From: Kroppenstedtia eburnea
GTDB lineage: Bacteria > Bacillota > Bacilli > Thermoactinomycetales > DSM-45169
Assembly (NCBI RefSeq): GCF_013282215.1
Contig: NZ_CP048103.1
Span: 310,001-374,000 of the forward strand
Length of the DNA stretch: 64,000 nt
Reading direction: 5' to 3'
Shown here: piece by piece, positions 26,517 to 35,497 of the stretch
Layout of the letters: each line of letters starts with the position of its first letter
Numbering within the stretch: position 1 is the first letter of the stretch
Translations under genes and position numbers: made by a program
The notes under the pieces: generated by a model
Database searches by the model: none
What the model saw: the letters and a program-made list of their open reading frames with translations, nothing else
What the model was told of the DNA's origin: nothing

Positions 26517-26551
26517 GTCCGTCCGAGTTTTGATGGACGGACTCTTTTTTT
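26517..26551 (+). terminator. Plus-strand terminator without an obvious gene
   Basis: The GTCCGTCC/GGACGGAC stem is followed by TCTTTTTTT. No plus-strand gene lies between it and repeat C, so it may end a short RNA or be a leftover. Confidence 0.6.
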
Positions 26552-26565
26552 GACGGGGAACCGGA

Positions 26566-27486
26566 TCATTTACCGGAGAGATGTCCCGCGGGAAGAGTTC
26601 TCTTTATTTCGTCAGCGGCGCCGGAGCCGAGGAAAACACCGGCGGCGATCAGAAAGAAGCCGGCGATTTGGGAGAGATGGATCGTCTCCTGCAGGAAAAA
26701 TGAGGATCCCATCAGGGCAAAGAAGGGTGTCAGGTTGATGAAAATAGCTGACTGCCCCGGTCCCAACCGATGAATGGATGAATTATAGAGCATATGACCC
26801 AATCCGGTGGCGATCACCCCGGAGGCGAAAAAGAGTCCCCATACCCAGGCCGGGGTATCCATGGCTTGCACAAGCCCTTTCGGATCGAGAAACAGACTGA
26901 TGATAAAAATGACGACCGAACCTGTCAGGAACATCAGCGCGGTCACCTGTTTGGCGTCCAAAGTGTCGGTCGCCTTTTTAATATATATAAAGCTGGCAGC
27001 CTGGGTGGCCATGGCCCCCAACACCCACAGATCACCGACGGTGTGTCCGCCCAGACCGGTGCTTCCCCGCAAAACAACAAAGGCGACCCCCAGGAAGCCC
27101 AGTAAAATACCCGCTCCCCGCATCCAGCTGATCCGATCTCTCAGGAAGACCACCGCCATCAGTGCAGTGGTGAGGGGGACCAGTCCCAGGATCAAGGCGG
27201 CGTTGGTGGCGGAGGTTTGCTCCAGTCCGAGGGCGAGACAGGAATGGTGGCCCACCACGCCAAACAGGATCGCCCCGGCCAGGTGACGCCACTGTCCCGC
27301 TTTGGGGGGATGCCATCGGTTTCGGAACAGCAGGAAGGGGAGCAGCACCAGTCCCGCCAGGAAGATGCGCAGGGATTGCATGGTCAAGGGCGGAAGGTAT
27401 TGCACCAGCACTTTGAGGGCCACTGTATTCAACCCCCAAACCAACATGTTGAAAGTCATGATCAGATAAACGGCCCGCTTGGTCAA
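26566..27486 (-). CDS. EamA/DMT-family transporter
   Basis: The 306-residue protein starts at TTG 27486 after AAGGAGGG. It has ten membrane helices arranged as two EamA repeats (about 8-140 and 152-290), the drug/metabolite transporter layout. Motifs TNAALILGLVPL and GQSAIFINLTPFFALMGS mark the same position in each half. It probably exports a small metabolite; substrate unknown. Confidence 0.85.
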   Translation of the reverse strand: MTKRAVYLIMTFNMLVWGLNTVALKVLVQYLPPLTMQSLRIFLAGLVLLPFLLFRNRWHPPKAGQWRHLAGAILFGVVGHHSCLALGLEQTSATNAALILGLVPLTTALMAVVFLRDRISWMRGAGILLGFLGVAFVVLRGSTGLGGHTVGDLWVLGAMATQAASFIYIKKATDTLDAKQVTALMFLTGSVVIFIISLFLDPKGLVQAMDTPAWVWGLFFASGVIATGLGHMLYNSSIHRLGPGQSAIFINLTPFFALMGSSFFLQETIHLSQIAGFFLIAAGVFLGSGAADEIKRTLPAGHLSGK

Positions 27487-27629
27487 GGTTGCAGCCCTCC
27501 TTTTGGAATCAAAAATTTCGGTATGCGAGATTTTTGCTCATGCCGATTCTACTCCTTTTTTCCTCTCCCGACAATGGGGGGACGGAGATCGGTTACAATA
27601 GAGGAGTAAAGGATAAAGGAGGGCCAAAG

Positions 27630-28196
27630 ATGGATCTGAATCAGTGGTTTGACAAGGGCATGACCTGGCAGGCATATGTGGACGGCATGAAGGTGAATCG
27701 TGAAGGATTGCAGAAGATATATGATCAATATCATTTGCCGGAGGAAGACCTTTCTTTCTATGAGGGGTTGGCCGGAGAAAAACTGCGGGCCGTCGTCCTG
27801 ACTGCGGATTGGTGCGGGGATGCCATGCTGTGTTTGCCGATTTTGAAGCGAATCGGCGAGACAGCCGGGATCCAGATGCGGTATCTGATTCGGGATGAGA
27901 ATCTGGAATTGATGGATCAGTATCTGACCAACGGGAAGTCCCGGTCCATCCCGATCTTCGTCTTTTTTGACTCCCAGGGGAATGAACGGGCGGTCTGGGG
28001 GCCCCGCTCCCCGGAAGTGCAGCGTTTGGTGGATGAGATGAAGGCAAACATGCCGGCGGAGGGGGAGCCGGACTTTGCCGAGAAGCAGAAAGAGCTGTAC
28101 CGCGGCTTCAAGAAGCGCTTGCTGGAGGAACCAGCCCTGTGGGAGACGGTCAACCGGAGTGTCCGGGCCCGCCTTCAGGAGAAGTTGGGTTCCTGA
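27630..28196 (+). CDS. Thioredoxin-fold protein (Thioredoxin_9 type)
   Basis: ATG 27630 follows GGAGGG; 188 residues. The TADWCGDAMLCLPIL motif (about residues 57-71) puts one cysteine at the thioredoxin active-site position but replaces the CxxC spacing with CGDAMLC, as in Thioredoxin_9 proteins. A cis-Pro segment (SIPIFVFF) follows. It is cytoplasmic. The next gene starts 19 bases later on the same strand, so they may be co-transcribed. Redox partner unknown. Confidence 0.78.
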   Translation: MDLNQWFDKGMTWQAYVDGMKVNREGLQKIYDQYHLPEEDLSFYEGLAGEKLRAVVLTADWCGDAMLCLPILKRIGETAGIQMRYLIRDENLELMDQYLTNGKSRSIPIFVFFDSQGNERAVWGPRSPEVQRLVDEMKANMPAEGEPDFAEKQKELYRGFKKRLLEEPALWETVNRSVRARLQEKLGS

Positions 28197-28215
28197 GCAG
28201 AGGGAGGGATTTTTG

Positions 28216-29121
28216 ATGGAAAAAGAGTCGTTGCATGTGGGATTTATCGGGCTGGGGATCATGGGGCGGTCCATGTCCCGCAATCTGCACCGGGCCGGAT
28301 TTTCCGTCACAGTTTGGAACCGGACTGCCTCCCGGATGGAAGAAGCCAAGGCCTGGGGCGCGAACACCGTCGGTTCGCCCCGGGAGGTGGCTGCCCAAAG
28401 TGATGTGGTGATCACCATGGTGGGGGATACTCCCGATGTACGGGAAGTGGTGGAAGGACCGGGGGGAATTCTCGCAGGGGCCCGGGAAGGATTGATCCTG
28501 ATCGATATGAGCACCATCTCTCCGGATGCCACCCGGCAAATGGCCGCCCGGGCGGCGGAAAAAGGGGTGAAGATGCTGGATGCCCCGGTGAGTGGAGGGG
28601 ATGTGGGTGCCCGGGAAGGGACTCTGTCCATCATGGTCGGGGGTGCGGAAGAAACCTTGGAGAAGGTGAAGCCCCTCCTGGAAGCGATGGGGGAAAACAT
28701 TGTTCATTGCGGTCCGATCGGGGCGGGTCAGACGGTGAAGGCCTGCAACCAGATCATGTGCGGACTCAACCTGCTGGGAATGGTGGAGGCCCTTTCCTTT
28801 GCCAAAAAAGCCGGGGTGGACCTGGAGACGATGATACAGGTGACCACCCGGGGGGCCGCCGGCTCCTGGGCCCTCGCCAACCTGGCGCCCCGGGTGGTTC
28901 GGGGGGACTTGGACCCGGGCTTCTCTGTCCGTTTTCAACAGAAGGACCTGCGGATCGTTTTGGAGGAGGCGGATCGGATGGACCTCCCTCTCCTGGGAAC
29001 CGCCCAGGTTAACCAACTTCTCCGTTCGGTCCAGGCTTACGGCGGGGATGACGATGGCACGCAAGCGCTGGTTCGGGTGATGGAAAGATTGGGCGATGTC
29101 CAGGTGACACCCGGGGAATAA
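28216..29121 (+). CDS. Beta-hydroxyacid dehydrogenase (3-hydroxyisobutyrate dehydrogenase family)
   Basis: ATG 28216 follows AGGGAGGG; 301 residues. The Rossmann motif GFIGLGIMGRSMSRNL, the substrate loop DAPVSGGDVGAREGTLSIMVGG and the catalytic lysine in GAGQTVKACNQIM define the family. It oxidises a beta-hydroxyacid with NAD(P). The exact substrate (3-hydroxyisobutyrate, tartronate semialdehyde or other) cannot be assigned. A strong terminator follows. Confidence 0.87.
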   Translation: MEKESLHVGFIGLGIMGRSMSRNLHRAGFSVTVWNRTASRMEEAKAWGANTVGSPREVAAQSDVVITMVGDTPDVREVVEGPGGILAGAREGLILIDMSTISPDATRQMAARAAEKGVKMLDAPVSGGDVGAREGTLSIMVGGAEETLEKVKPLLEAMGENIVHCGPIGAGQTVKACNQIMCGLNLLGMVEALSFAKKAGVDLETMIQVTTRGAAGSWALANLAPRVVRGDLDPGFSVRFQQKDLRIVLEEADRMDLPLLGTAQVNQLLRSVQAYGGDDDGTQALVRVMERLGDVQVTPGE

Positions 29122-29123
29122 TC

Positions 29124-29157
29124 AAAAAGGGCAGCCGTGAAGCGGCTGCCCTTTTTT
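29124..29157. terminator. Bidirectional intrinsic terminator
   Basis: The AAAAAGGGCAGCCG stem pairs with CGGCTGCCCTTTTTT. Confidence 0.88.
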
Positions 29158-29221
29158 CGTCGGACTTTTGTTATAGGGAAATAGGCCCTCCCATCCCATT
29201 TACGAATCTGGGTTAAAAATA

Positions 29222-29242
29222 TAGAATGGTAATTGCATTCTA
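29222..29242. promoter_or_regulatory. Palindrome before the MFS-MltG gene, possible operator
   Basis: TAGAATG and CATTCTA are separated by seven bases, 37 bases before the start codon. Confidence 0.35.
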
Positions 29243-29278
29243 CAGATCGCGATTGATCACAGTGCGGGAGAAACCTTT

Positions 29279-31522
29279 ATGGAGAGGGTAGTTAACAATG
29301 GAGGGGCCTCCTTATCCAGAAAAGAAAAATATAAATGGAAAAAATACGGGGGCTACCATCCGGTCGTATGGATCTTGATCCTGGGGACGGCGATGACCCG
29401 GACTGCTTCTTTTATGAGCCTTCCCTTTCTCGTGATCCACCTTTCCGGAAATCTGGGGATGGATTCCTTGTCTGTCGGATTAACCTTGGGAGCGGCAGGG
29501 TTGACCGGAGCTTTTGGGAGTTTTGTCGGAGGTTATCTGTCCGATCGCTGGGGGCGCCGCTTGATCCTGCTCACCTCACTGTTTGTGTGGACGGGGACAT
29601 TTCTCGGATTCGCCCTCGGGAAAACTTTTCTGCACTTTTTTGTTTTAAATGCCTTGAACGGGTTATGCCGGTCATTTTTTGAGACCACTTCCCAAGCCTT
29701 GATGTCCGATATTTCGACCCCGGAGAAGCGGTTGAAGATTTTTGGTTACCGCTATGTCGCCGTCAATATCGGGATGGTGGCAGGGCCGATGCTGGGAGCC
29801 GTTCTCTTTCAGATGATGGGGATGCGGATCTTTGTCTACACCGCAGTGATCTATCTCTTTTATTTTATGGTTCTCTACCAGGTATCTGTCTTATTCCGCA
29901 AGGACCTGCAGCCTCAAACAGGAGAACGGGTACGCTTTGCTGAATGTCTCGGTGTGATTCGAAGGGACCGCTCCCTCGGTTACTTTGTTCTTGCGGGGAT
30001 CCTGTTTTTTACAACGTTTTCCCAGATCGAATCATCGCTTCCGATTCATCTGGGCGAGTTGGGCAAAGACGCGGAGCTTTTCGCCCTGCTGTTGACGATC
30101 AACGCCGTGGTGGTCATTCTGCTGCAATACCCGATGAATCGTTGGGCGGGGAAGAAAAGTGTGTTGACCGGCTTGGTGGTGGGCAGTGTTCTGTGTATCA
30201 CCGGTTATTTAGCTTTTGGTGTCGGAGACAGCAACCTCTTTTTTATTTTGGGGATTGTCCTGCTCACGTTGGGTGAGATTCTGGTCTTTCCTGTTTCCAG
30301 CCTGTTTATCGACCGGATCGCTGATGAGCGGATGCGGGGCATCTATTACGGTGCCAACGGATTCGGTCAGTTGGGCCTTTTTATCGGTCCCCTCCTCGGC
30401 GGATGGCTGTTGGAGGTTGTCGGTGGGAGAGGTCTCTGGTTGTTGATGGTGTTGCTGATGGTCTACGCCCTGTTCTTTTACGCGATGGGCTACCGCGTTT
30501 TCGGGCAAAGGCAAAAGGTGACCCTGCTGGATATTGTGCGGAGAGTTCTGCTTGATCTGCGGTTGATCTTCGCCATCAAACGAATGGTGAAGATGTTGCC
30601 CCCGTTGCTTCTGATTGTGGCCTTCACCGTATTCATCTCCGACCAATGGGTAAGCCGGGCACTCGCCAATCCGCCCCGGACCGAGACCGTCAGCATCCGG
30701 ATTCAGGATGAGGCTTCCCTGTTTGAGATCGGACGGGAGTTGAAACGGAACGGGGTGATCAGCAACGAATGGCTGTTTCCTCTGTATGGGTTCAGATACA
30801 CCCTTCAGGAGCAAACCCGCTTTGAACCGGGCACCTATCAGATTCAACCCGAGATGGGCCTGAAGAGTGTGATGAAGACGATGACCGGTGGCACCTGGAC
30901 AGTGGTGATCCCGGAGGGGGCCACGGTCCGGGAGATGGGACTGGTGTTGAAATACCATGGAATATCCGAAAAAGAGTGGACCCGAGCTGTCAACAGTGAG
31001 GTTTATGATTACCCTTTTCTGGATTCCATCCCAAAGAACCGTCCCTACCGTCTGGAAGGGTATCTGGCGCCGGGCCGCTATGAATTCAACAGAGATGCCG
31101 ATGCGGAAGAGGTGGTCGAGGCGATGTTGAATCGTTTCAACGAAGGCATCACCCCGAACATCCAGGCGGAGTTGAAAGAGAACCAACTGAGCGTCGACTA
31201 CTGGGTCACCGTGGCTTCACTGATTGAAAAACAAGAACCGGATCACCGTAAAAAAACGGCGGTCGCCCGGGACTTCAAGGAACGGCTCCGGCGGGGCGTC
31301 CCTTTGGGAGTTCGCACCTTGCCGGCACCCTATGGGGAACTCTATGATTACCAAGTGTGGGTGCATCAAGGGTTGCCGCCGGGTCCGGTGAGCAATCCCG
31401 GTTCCGCCTCCCTCGAGGCAGTTCTCTTTTTTATCGATCCCGACCATTCATCCTCTTCATCGGATCCGGGAGATGAGGGGAACCCGGACACGTCCGGTGG
31501 AGTTTTATCAGACACACCCTAA
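29279..31522 (+). CDS. MFS transporter fused to an MltG-like lytic transglycosylase
   Basis: The 747-residue frame is continuous. Residues ~25-405 form a twelve-helix MFS transporter with the GGYLSDRWGRR motif between helices 2 and 3. A basic cytoplasmic linker (about 406-435) leads to a thirteenth helix (about 438-458) and then an MltG/YceG-like region (about 465-728) with LEGYLAPGRYEF, the catalytic-type Glu in ASLIEKQE (near 648) and GLPPGPVSNPG (near 698). Twelve helices leave the MFS C-terminus inside, so the extra helix correctly places the MltG domain outside. The usual NRL and LQxDPT segments are changed (KERL, LGVRT), so activity is uncertain. The last codons run into a mobile-repeat end (TTTATCAGACACACCC). 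Confidence 0.8.
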   Translation: MERVVNNGGASLSRKEKYKWKKYGGYHPVVWILILGTAMTRTASFMSLPFLVIHLSGNLGMDSLSVGLTLGAAGLTGAFGSFVGGYLSDRWGRRLILLTSLFVWTGTFLGFALGKTFLHFFVLNALNGLCRSFFETTSQALMSDISTPEKRLKIFGYRYVAVNIGMVAGPMLGAVLFQMMGMRIFVYTAVIYLFYFMVLYQVSVLFRKDLQPQTGERVRFAECLGVIRRDRSLGYFVLAGILFFTTFSQIESSLPIHLGELGKDAELFALLLTINAVVVILLQYPMNRWAGKKSVLTGLVVGSVLCITGYLAFGVGDSNLFFILGIVLLTLGEILVFPVSSLFIDRIADERMRGIYYGANGFGQLGLFIGPLLGGWLLEVVGGRGLWLLMVLLMVYALFFYAMGYRVFGQRQKVTLLDIVRRVLLDLRLIFAIKRMVKMLPPLLLIVAFTVFISDQWVSRALANPPRTETVSIRIQDEASLFEIGRELKRNGVISNEWLFPLYGFRYTLQEQTRFEPGTYQIQPEMGLKSVMKTMTGGTWTVVIPEGATVREMGLVLKYHGISEKEWTRAVNSEVYDYPFLDSIPKNRPYRLEGYLAPGRYEFNRDADAEEVVEAMLNRFNEGITPNIQAELKENQLSVDYWVTVASLIEKQEPDHRKKTAVARDFKERLRRGVPLGVRTLPAPYGELYDYQVWVHQGLPPGPVSNPGSASLEAVLFFIDPDHSSSSSDPGDEGNPDTSGGVLSDTP
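31506..31522. repeat. Solo type-2 repeat end overlapping the MFS-MltG stop
   Basis: TTTATCAGACACACCCTAA equals the terminal repeat of the type-2 elements; its TAA is the stop codon of the fusion gene. Confidence 0.6.
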
Positions 31523-31678
31523 ACGAATCCAACGCTTTGATCGTGGACAGGATCCATCAGATCTTCTCCAGCAGAGGCCGCACCCCCTTTCTTTCAGGGA
31601 GTTGCGACCGGCCCCCGGCCATCACTTGCGTCTTGGCATTCCATTGTATCAATATACCAGGGAAGAAACTAACCACAT

Positions 31679-31892
31679 TAGAAGCGTTGTGAAAAAGCCA
31701 TTCATACCCATAGGGCACAAGTCTCGCCAGGGTGCTTTCGCACCCGGTCTCGCTATGCACTCACCAGCACAAGTCTCGCCTAGGTCACTCCGTTCCCGGT
31801 CTCGCTATGTAGGGAGGGTTGGGTTTCACATGGAGTGATTTTGGATCGTCAGAACAACGAAAACGACATGTGAAACCCCATCCCGACCGACT
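31679..31892 (+). repeat. Dispersed repeat, type-1 left end, right end lost (copy D)
   Basis: AGAAGCGTTGTGA starts the element, followed by two CACAAGTCTCGCC units (the first with the perfect hairpin GGGTGC-TTTC-GCACCC) and the GGGTTTCACATGGAG hairpin. After GACCGA the type-1 right end is missing and a different structured stretch begins. Confidence 0.75.
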
Positions 31893-32087
31893 CTGGGCCG
31901 AGCGGCTTGAAATCTGGCGATTCGTCGAAGAACGGGTTTCCGGCAACAGCAAACGCCCCCGATCCCAAGCGTCAAAGGTTAGCGCCCTTCGCTTAGATTG
32001 GGGGCATATGCTGTGTTCCCGAGGCGACCGGCTGAAGCCAGCGTCTTGTGCATTACCGTCGGGTGGCTTCCCGACGGTTTTTATTAT
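31893..32087 (+). ncRNA. Candidate structured RNA with terminator
   Basis: A long rod can form between 31947 and 32013: CAGCA/TGCTG, GCCCCC/GGGGGC, GATC/GATT and AAGCG/CGCTT. Outer CGGG/CCCG and CTGGC/GCCAG pairings around an asymmetric bubble extend it. It ends in an intrinsic terminator at 32055-32084 (ACCGTCGGG/CCCGACGGT, then TTTTT). No open frame fits. I do not recognise the RNA class; a rod with a bubble recalls 6S RNA but I cannot confirm it. Confidence 0.4.
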
Positions 32088-32185
32088 TCTATACTTTCCA
32101 TCATATCCGACAAAACACCTATGGTAAACAAAAGTGCTTTTAAAATCCTAAAGTGTCAACAGCCCTGATACACTGTTTTCCTCTG

Positions 32186-33220
32186 TTATGCCCCCACATA
32201 GCGGGCCACCAGGGAGCGGGCCAATTTCGGGTCGTCGGTACCCTGCACCAGAATCCGGCCATCGGGGAAGAGGACCAGTCGATGGGCCTCATCCACCTGG
32301 GCCCGGAGCAGGAAGCGGTTCCGTTCCACTTTGCCCAGAGAGGAGAGGACATTCTCCAGACGGTCCAGATCAAGGGGGCGGGGACGGCCCGGGGAGATCT
32401 GGACGGTGTCCCGTCCGCACAGTGAGACGACAGTCTCCCCGCTGCCACCGTCCTCCAAATATTCAAAGCGGTGCTGACCGCAGGCAGGGCAATCCCCGCG
32501 CTTTCGTTCCTTCACTTCAAAGGCAGCCCCATGGTTGGACCACAATTCAAAGTGACGGAGGCGACCCTCCAGAGCATCCACATCCCCCACCAACAGTTTG
32601 AGTGCTTCTGTGGCCTGAAAAGCGGTCACCACTTGGACCGCCGGACCGATCACGCCGGCGGTGTCACAGGTTTCCCCCGATCCGGGGGCGGGGCTTTCCG
32701 GGAACAGACACCGAAGGCAGGGAGTGATTCCGGGACGGACGGTGAATGTCATCCCCCGGGAGCTGACGACACCTCCATAGATCCAGGGGATTCCATGCTT
32801 CACACTGACATCGTTGACGAGATAGCGGAGGGCGAAGTTGTCCGATCCGTCCAGAATCAGGTCCACGCCCGTCAGCAGTTCTTCAGCATTGTCCGCTGTC
32901 ACATCGGCGATGTGGGCCTCCAGTTCCGCCCGGGAATGGATGGCCGCCAGTTTCGTTTTGGCGGCGATGGCTTTGGGAAGCCCTTGGTCCGCATCGGACT
33001 CATCGAACAGCATCTGGCGTTGCAAGTTGCTCGGCTCCACAAAATCCCGGTCGATCAGACGGACATACCCCACTCCGGCCCGTACCATGTGATGGGACAG
33101 CGAGGTTCCGAGTGCGCCCAGTCCGACCACGGCAACCCGGGAGCGGGCCAGTCGCTGTTGCCCTTCCTCCCCGATCGGCGGAAACAGGATTTGTCGGGAA
33201 TATCGGCTCCGGTCGAGCAT
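32186..33220 (-). CDS. moeB: MoeB/ThiF-type adenylyltransferase
   Basis: The 344-residue E1-like enzyme has the nucleotide site VVGLGALGTSLSHHMVRAG near residues 31-49, the adenylation motif DRDFVEPSNLQRQ near 57-69, and paired CxxC zinc sites (CLRC and CPAC). In Moco synthesis it adenylates the C-terminal Gly of MoaD. The C-terminal ~90 residues are a variable extra domain in place of a rhodanese. It lies 127 bases downstream of the moaD-moaE fusion on the same strand, which supports MoeB over ThiF. Confidence 0.85.
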   Translation of the reverse strand: MLDRSRYSRQILFPPIGEEGQQRLARSRVAVVGLGALGTSLSHHMVRAGVGYVRLIDRDFVEPSNLQRQMLFDESDADQGLPKAIAAKTKLAAIHSRAELEAHIADVTADNAEELLTGVDLILDGSDNFALRYLVNDVSVKHGIPWIYGGVVSSRGMTFTVRPGITPCLRCLFPESPAPGSGETCDTAGVIGPAVQVVTAFQATEALKLLVGDVDALEGRLRHFELWSNHGAAFEVKERKRGDCPACGQHRFEYLEDGGSGETVVSLCGRDTVQISPGRPRPLDLDRLENVLSSLGKVERNRFLLRAQVDEAHRLVLFPDGRILVQGTDDPKLARSLVARYVGA

Positions 33221-33347
33221 GGATGGCTTTCCTCCTTTTTTTCCGTCAGGTCACCCGCGGTTGAGGCGGATAGCTCCGGCAGTCACCGAAACTGTGATAA
33301 AATAATAAATAAACGGGAAAGGATTTTTGGGCCGGGTGACCCGTGGA

Positions 33348-34079
33348 TCAAGTGTCCGTTCCCAAAGGAGGAGCTGGACTCCTTTTTTGACGGGGATCCC
33401 ACGGACCTGTTTGCGGCCCTTTCCATTGGGAGCCGTCTGCCCATATTTCCTTTTTCCAGATGGGTACGGTCTCTTTCAGGCGTTCGATGGCGTAGTGGCC
33501 GGCTGCAAAAGATTCACCCCGGTGGGGGGAGGCGACGGCGATCAGGACACTGATCTCCCCGATCGCCAGTTTCCCGGTCCGGTGGCCCATGGCGACACGA
33601 ACTTCAGGCCAACGCTGCCGGATCTCCCCGACAATCTCCTCCATTTTGCGAAGAGCCATCGGGGCATAGGCCTCATATTCCAAGGCCACCGTTTTTTGTC
33701 CGTGGGTGTACTCCCGCACGATTCCGGCGAAGGTGAGAACGGCACCGGCCCATGGGTTGGAAACTTCCCGGATCAGACGATCGGCGGAGAGGGCTTCCTC
33801 GGTGATGAAGAGAAGCGGTGCCGGCTGTCTCTCCTCTCCCCCGCTGACCGGGGGGATCAGGGCGATTTCATCACCGGGTCGGATGACTTGATCCGCCTCG
33901 GCGTAATCCTGGTTCAGGGCGATGACCGAGTGCCGGATCAGGTCCGCAGCATCGGGGTACTCCGTTGCCAGTCGGTCGATCAGGGTGTGGACGGTGGTCT
34001 TTTCAGGAAGTTCCAGCCTGAGGTCGCGTTTACCGACGGCTTCGGCCACCCCGGCAAACAACAGAACGTTGATTTTCAT
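33348..34079 (-). CDS. MoaD-MoaE fusion, molybdopterin synthase
   Basis: Residues 1-81 are a complete ubiquitin-like MoaD ending IPPVSGG; residues ~86-225 are MoaE with the active-site pattern MGHRTGKLAIGE and KKEIWADGSQW. MoaD must end in a free Gly-Gly to carry sulfur, so the fusion should be cut after Gly81, as reported for mycobacterial MoaX. No separate moaD or moaE is in the window. MoaD and MoaE convert cyclic pyranopterin monophosphate into molybdopterin. Confidence 0.9.
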   Translation of the reverse strand: MKINVLLFAGVAEAVGKRDLRLELPEKTTVHTLIDRLATEYPDAADLIRHSVIALNQDYAEADQVIRPGDEIALIPPVSGGEERQPAPLLFITEEALSADRLIREVSNPWAGAVLTFAGIVREYTHGQKTVALEYEAYAPMALRKMEEIVGEIRQRWPEVRVAMGHRTGKLAIGEISVLIAVASPHRGESFAAGHYAIERLKETVPIWKKEIWADGSQWKGPQTGPWDPRQKRSPAPPLGTDT

Positions 34080-34227
34080 GAATCATGGCGCAAAAGTACG
34101 CCTTTCCTCCTTTCAGTACGGGGACATGGAATATGACCCCGTTGTAAAGGATTTGACTCCAGAGTATCGAAAATCAGAGAAAGAAGCCAGACGGGAAAGT
34201 CGTCCGCAGGGAGGGGAAGTGGGATCC

Positions 34228-34659
34228 ATGGAAAAGGAACAGGAGATTACCTATCTGCTCTTCGACTTGATCGTCAAACAACTGGAAGGGATGTCGGAAC
34301 AGAATCGGGCCATCCGGCGGGTGGAAGTGACCGATTCGTCCCTGGAACTCACCATGAAGACAGGCGAAGAATACCGAATCGACATCAATCGGGTGCATCT
34401 GACCGAAGAAGAGAAGGGGCGGGTTACGCGGATGGACCGACAGCAGGGCAACAGAGGAAAGCAGATCGCCGAGGAAGATTGGGCCAGACTGGCGCACAGC
34501 TGTGAAACCGTGATTCAGTTTCTGGAGTACGACAAACGAAAAATGGAGGAGCTGGCCACCCTGCTCCCGGACTTCCCCTGGAAAAAGCGCTCCCTGATGA
34601 TCGAGGAGATTCTGGAACAGCTCCGGGAATCCCTGTTCCGGGCGTCGGGACGGGAGTGA
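34228..34659 (+). CDS. Hypothetical protein, 143 residues
   Basis: ATG 34228 follows GGGAGGGG. The protein is acidic, helical and without signal or membrane segment. Near the centre a short strand pattern (RRVEVTDSSLELTMKTGEEY) alternates charged and hydrophobic residues. I do not recognise a family. It is divergent from the moaD-moaE gene and precedes the Bax-inhibitor-like gene. Confidence 0.55.
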   Translation: MEKEQEITYLLFDLIVKQLEGMSEQNRAIRRVEVTDSSLELTMKTGEEYRIDINRVHLTEEEKGRVTRMDRQQGNRGKQIAEEDWARLAHSCETVIQFLEYDKRKMEELATLLPDFPWKKRSLMIEEILEQLRESLFRASGRE

Positions 34660-34770
34660 GGAAGGATCATGGATATCCGCAGGGGAGGATTGGCTTCAAC
34701 AGTTGCATGGACAACCTCCGGACACTATACTTAGGGGAGGAAAACATCTCCAAAGGAGGGGGAACTTTTT

Positions 34771-35445
34771 ATGGAAACCAGTGTCAGCCGCAGCCATGCC
34801 GGTCTGATGACCCGGGTCTTTTCCTGGATGTTTGCCGGCCTCTCCCTGACCGGGATCATCTCGTTTCTGCTGGTATCTGACGGAGGGGCGATCCGTTACT
34901 TCTATCAGAATATCGGGGTCTTGTACGGATTGATGATCGCCGAACTGATCCTTGTCTTTTTCCTGGCGGCCCGTGTTCACAAAATGGCGGCGGGGACGGC
35001 CACCTTCGTCTTTTTCCTCTACGCCGCCCTTAACGGGGTGACGCTGTCACCGTTGCTTTATCTGTATACCCCGGTATCGATAACCCAAGTCTTCTTTATC
35101 ACGGCGGGGATGTTCGGGGTGTTCGCCCTTTACGGGGCAGTGACGAAGCGGGATCTCTCCAAACTGGGCAGCATCCTGTTCATGGCCTTGATCGGCCTGA
35201 TCATCGCTTCCGTCGTCAACTGGTTCATGCAGAGCTCCGTCCTGTATTGGGTGGTCTCCTACCTGGGGGTCATCATCTTCTGCGGGTTGACGGCCTTCGA
35301 TGTCCAGAAGATCAAACGGATCCAGGACGAAAACATGGATTACGACACCCACACCAAAACGGCGATCATGGGAGCCCTCGCCCTCTACCTCGACTTTATC
35401 AACATGTTCATCTACCTGCTGCGAATCCTGGGCAGCCGGGATTGA
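34771..35445 (+). CDS. Bax inhibitor-1 family membrane protein
   Basis: The 224-residue protein has seven predicted membrane helices and the family pattern of a late Asp pair (FCGLTAFDVQKIKRIQD and ALYLDFINMFIYLLRILG). B. subtilis YetJ of this family is a pH-sensitive calcium leak. The strong site CAAAGGAGGGGG precedes ATG 34771. Monocistronic with its own terminator. Confidence 0.9.
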   Translation: METSVSRSHAGLMTRVFSWMFAGLSLTGIISFLLVSDGGAIRYFYQNIGVLYGLMIAELILVFFLAARVHKMAAGTATFVFFLYAALNGVTLSPLLYLYTPVSITQVFFITAGMFGVFALYGAVTKRDLSKLGSILFMALIGLIIASVVNWFMQSSVLYWVVSYLGVIIFCGLTAFDVQKIKRIQDENMDYDTHTKTAIMGALALYLDFINMFIYLLRILGSRD

Positions 35446-35452
35446 CAGAGGA

Positions 35453-35497
35453 AAACCACCTGTTGGGGTGAAATCACCCCGCAGGTGGTTTTTTTAT
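35453..35497. terminator. Bidirectional terminator
   Basis: AAACCACCTG/CAGGTGGTTT with an inner GGGGTGA/TCACCCC stem and a seven-T tail lies between the converging Bax-inhibitor and hisC genes. Confidence 0.88.

Noticed and set aside
31947-32084. Confident assignment as 6S RNA
   Set aside because: The rod-with-bubble shape fits, but I cannot match conserved sequence elements, so only a generic RNA call is kept.
32471-33553. 360-codon plus-strand frame over moeB and its leader
   Set aside because: It is antisense to moeB, without motif or ribosome site.
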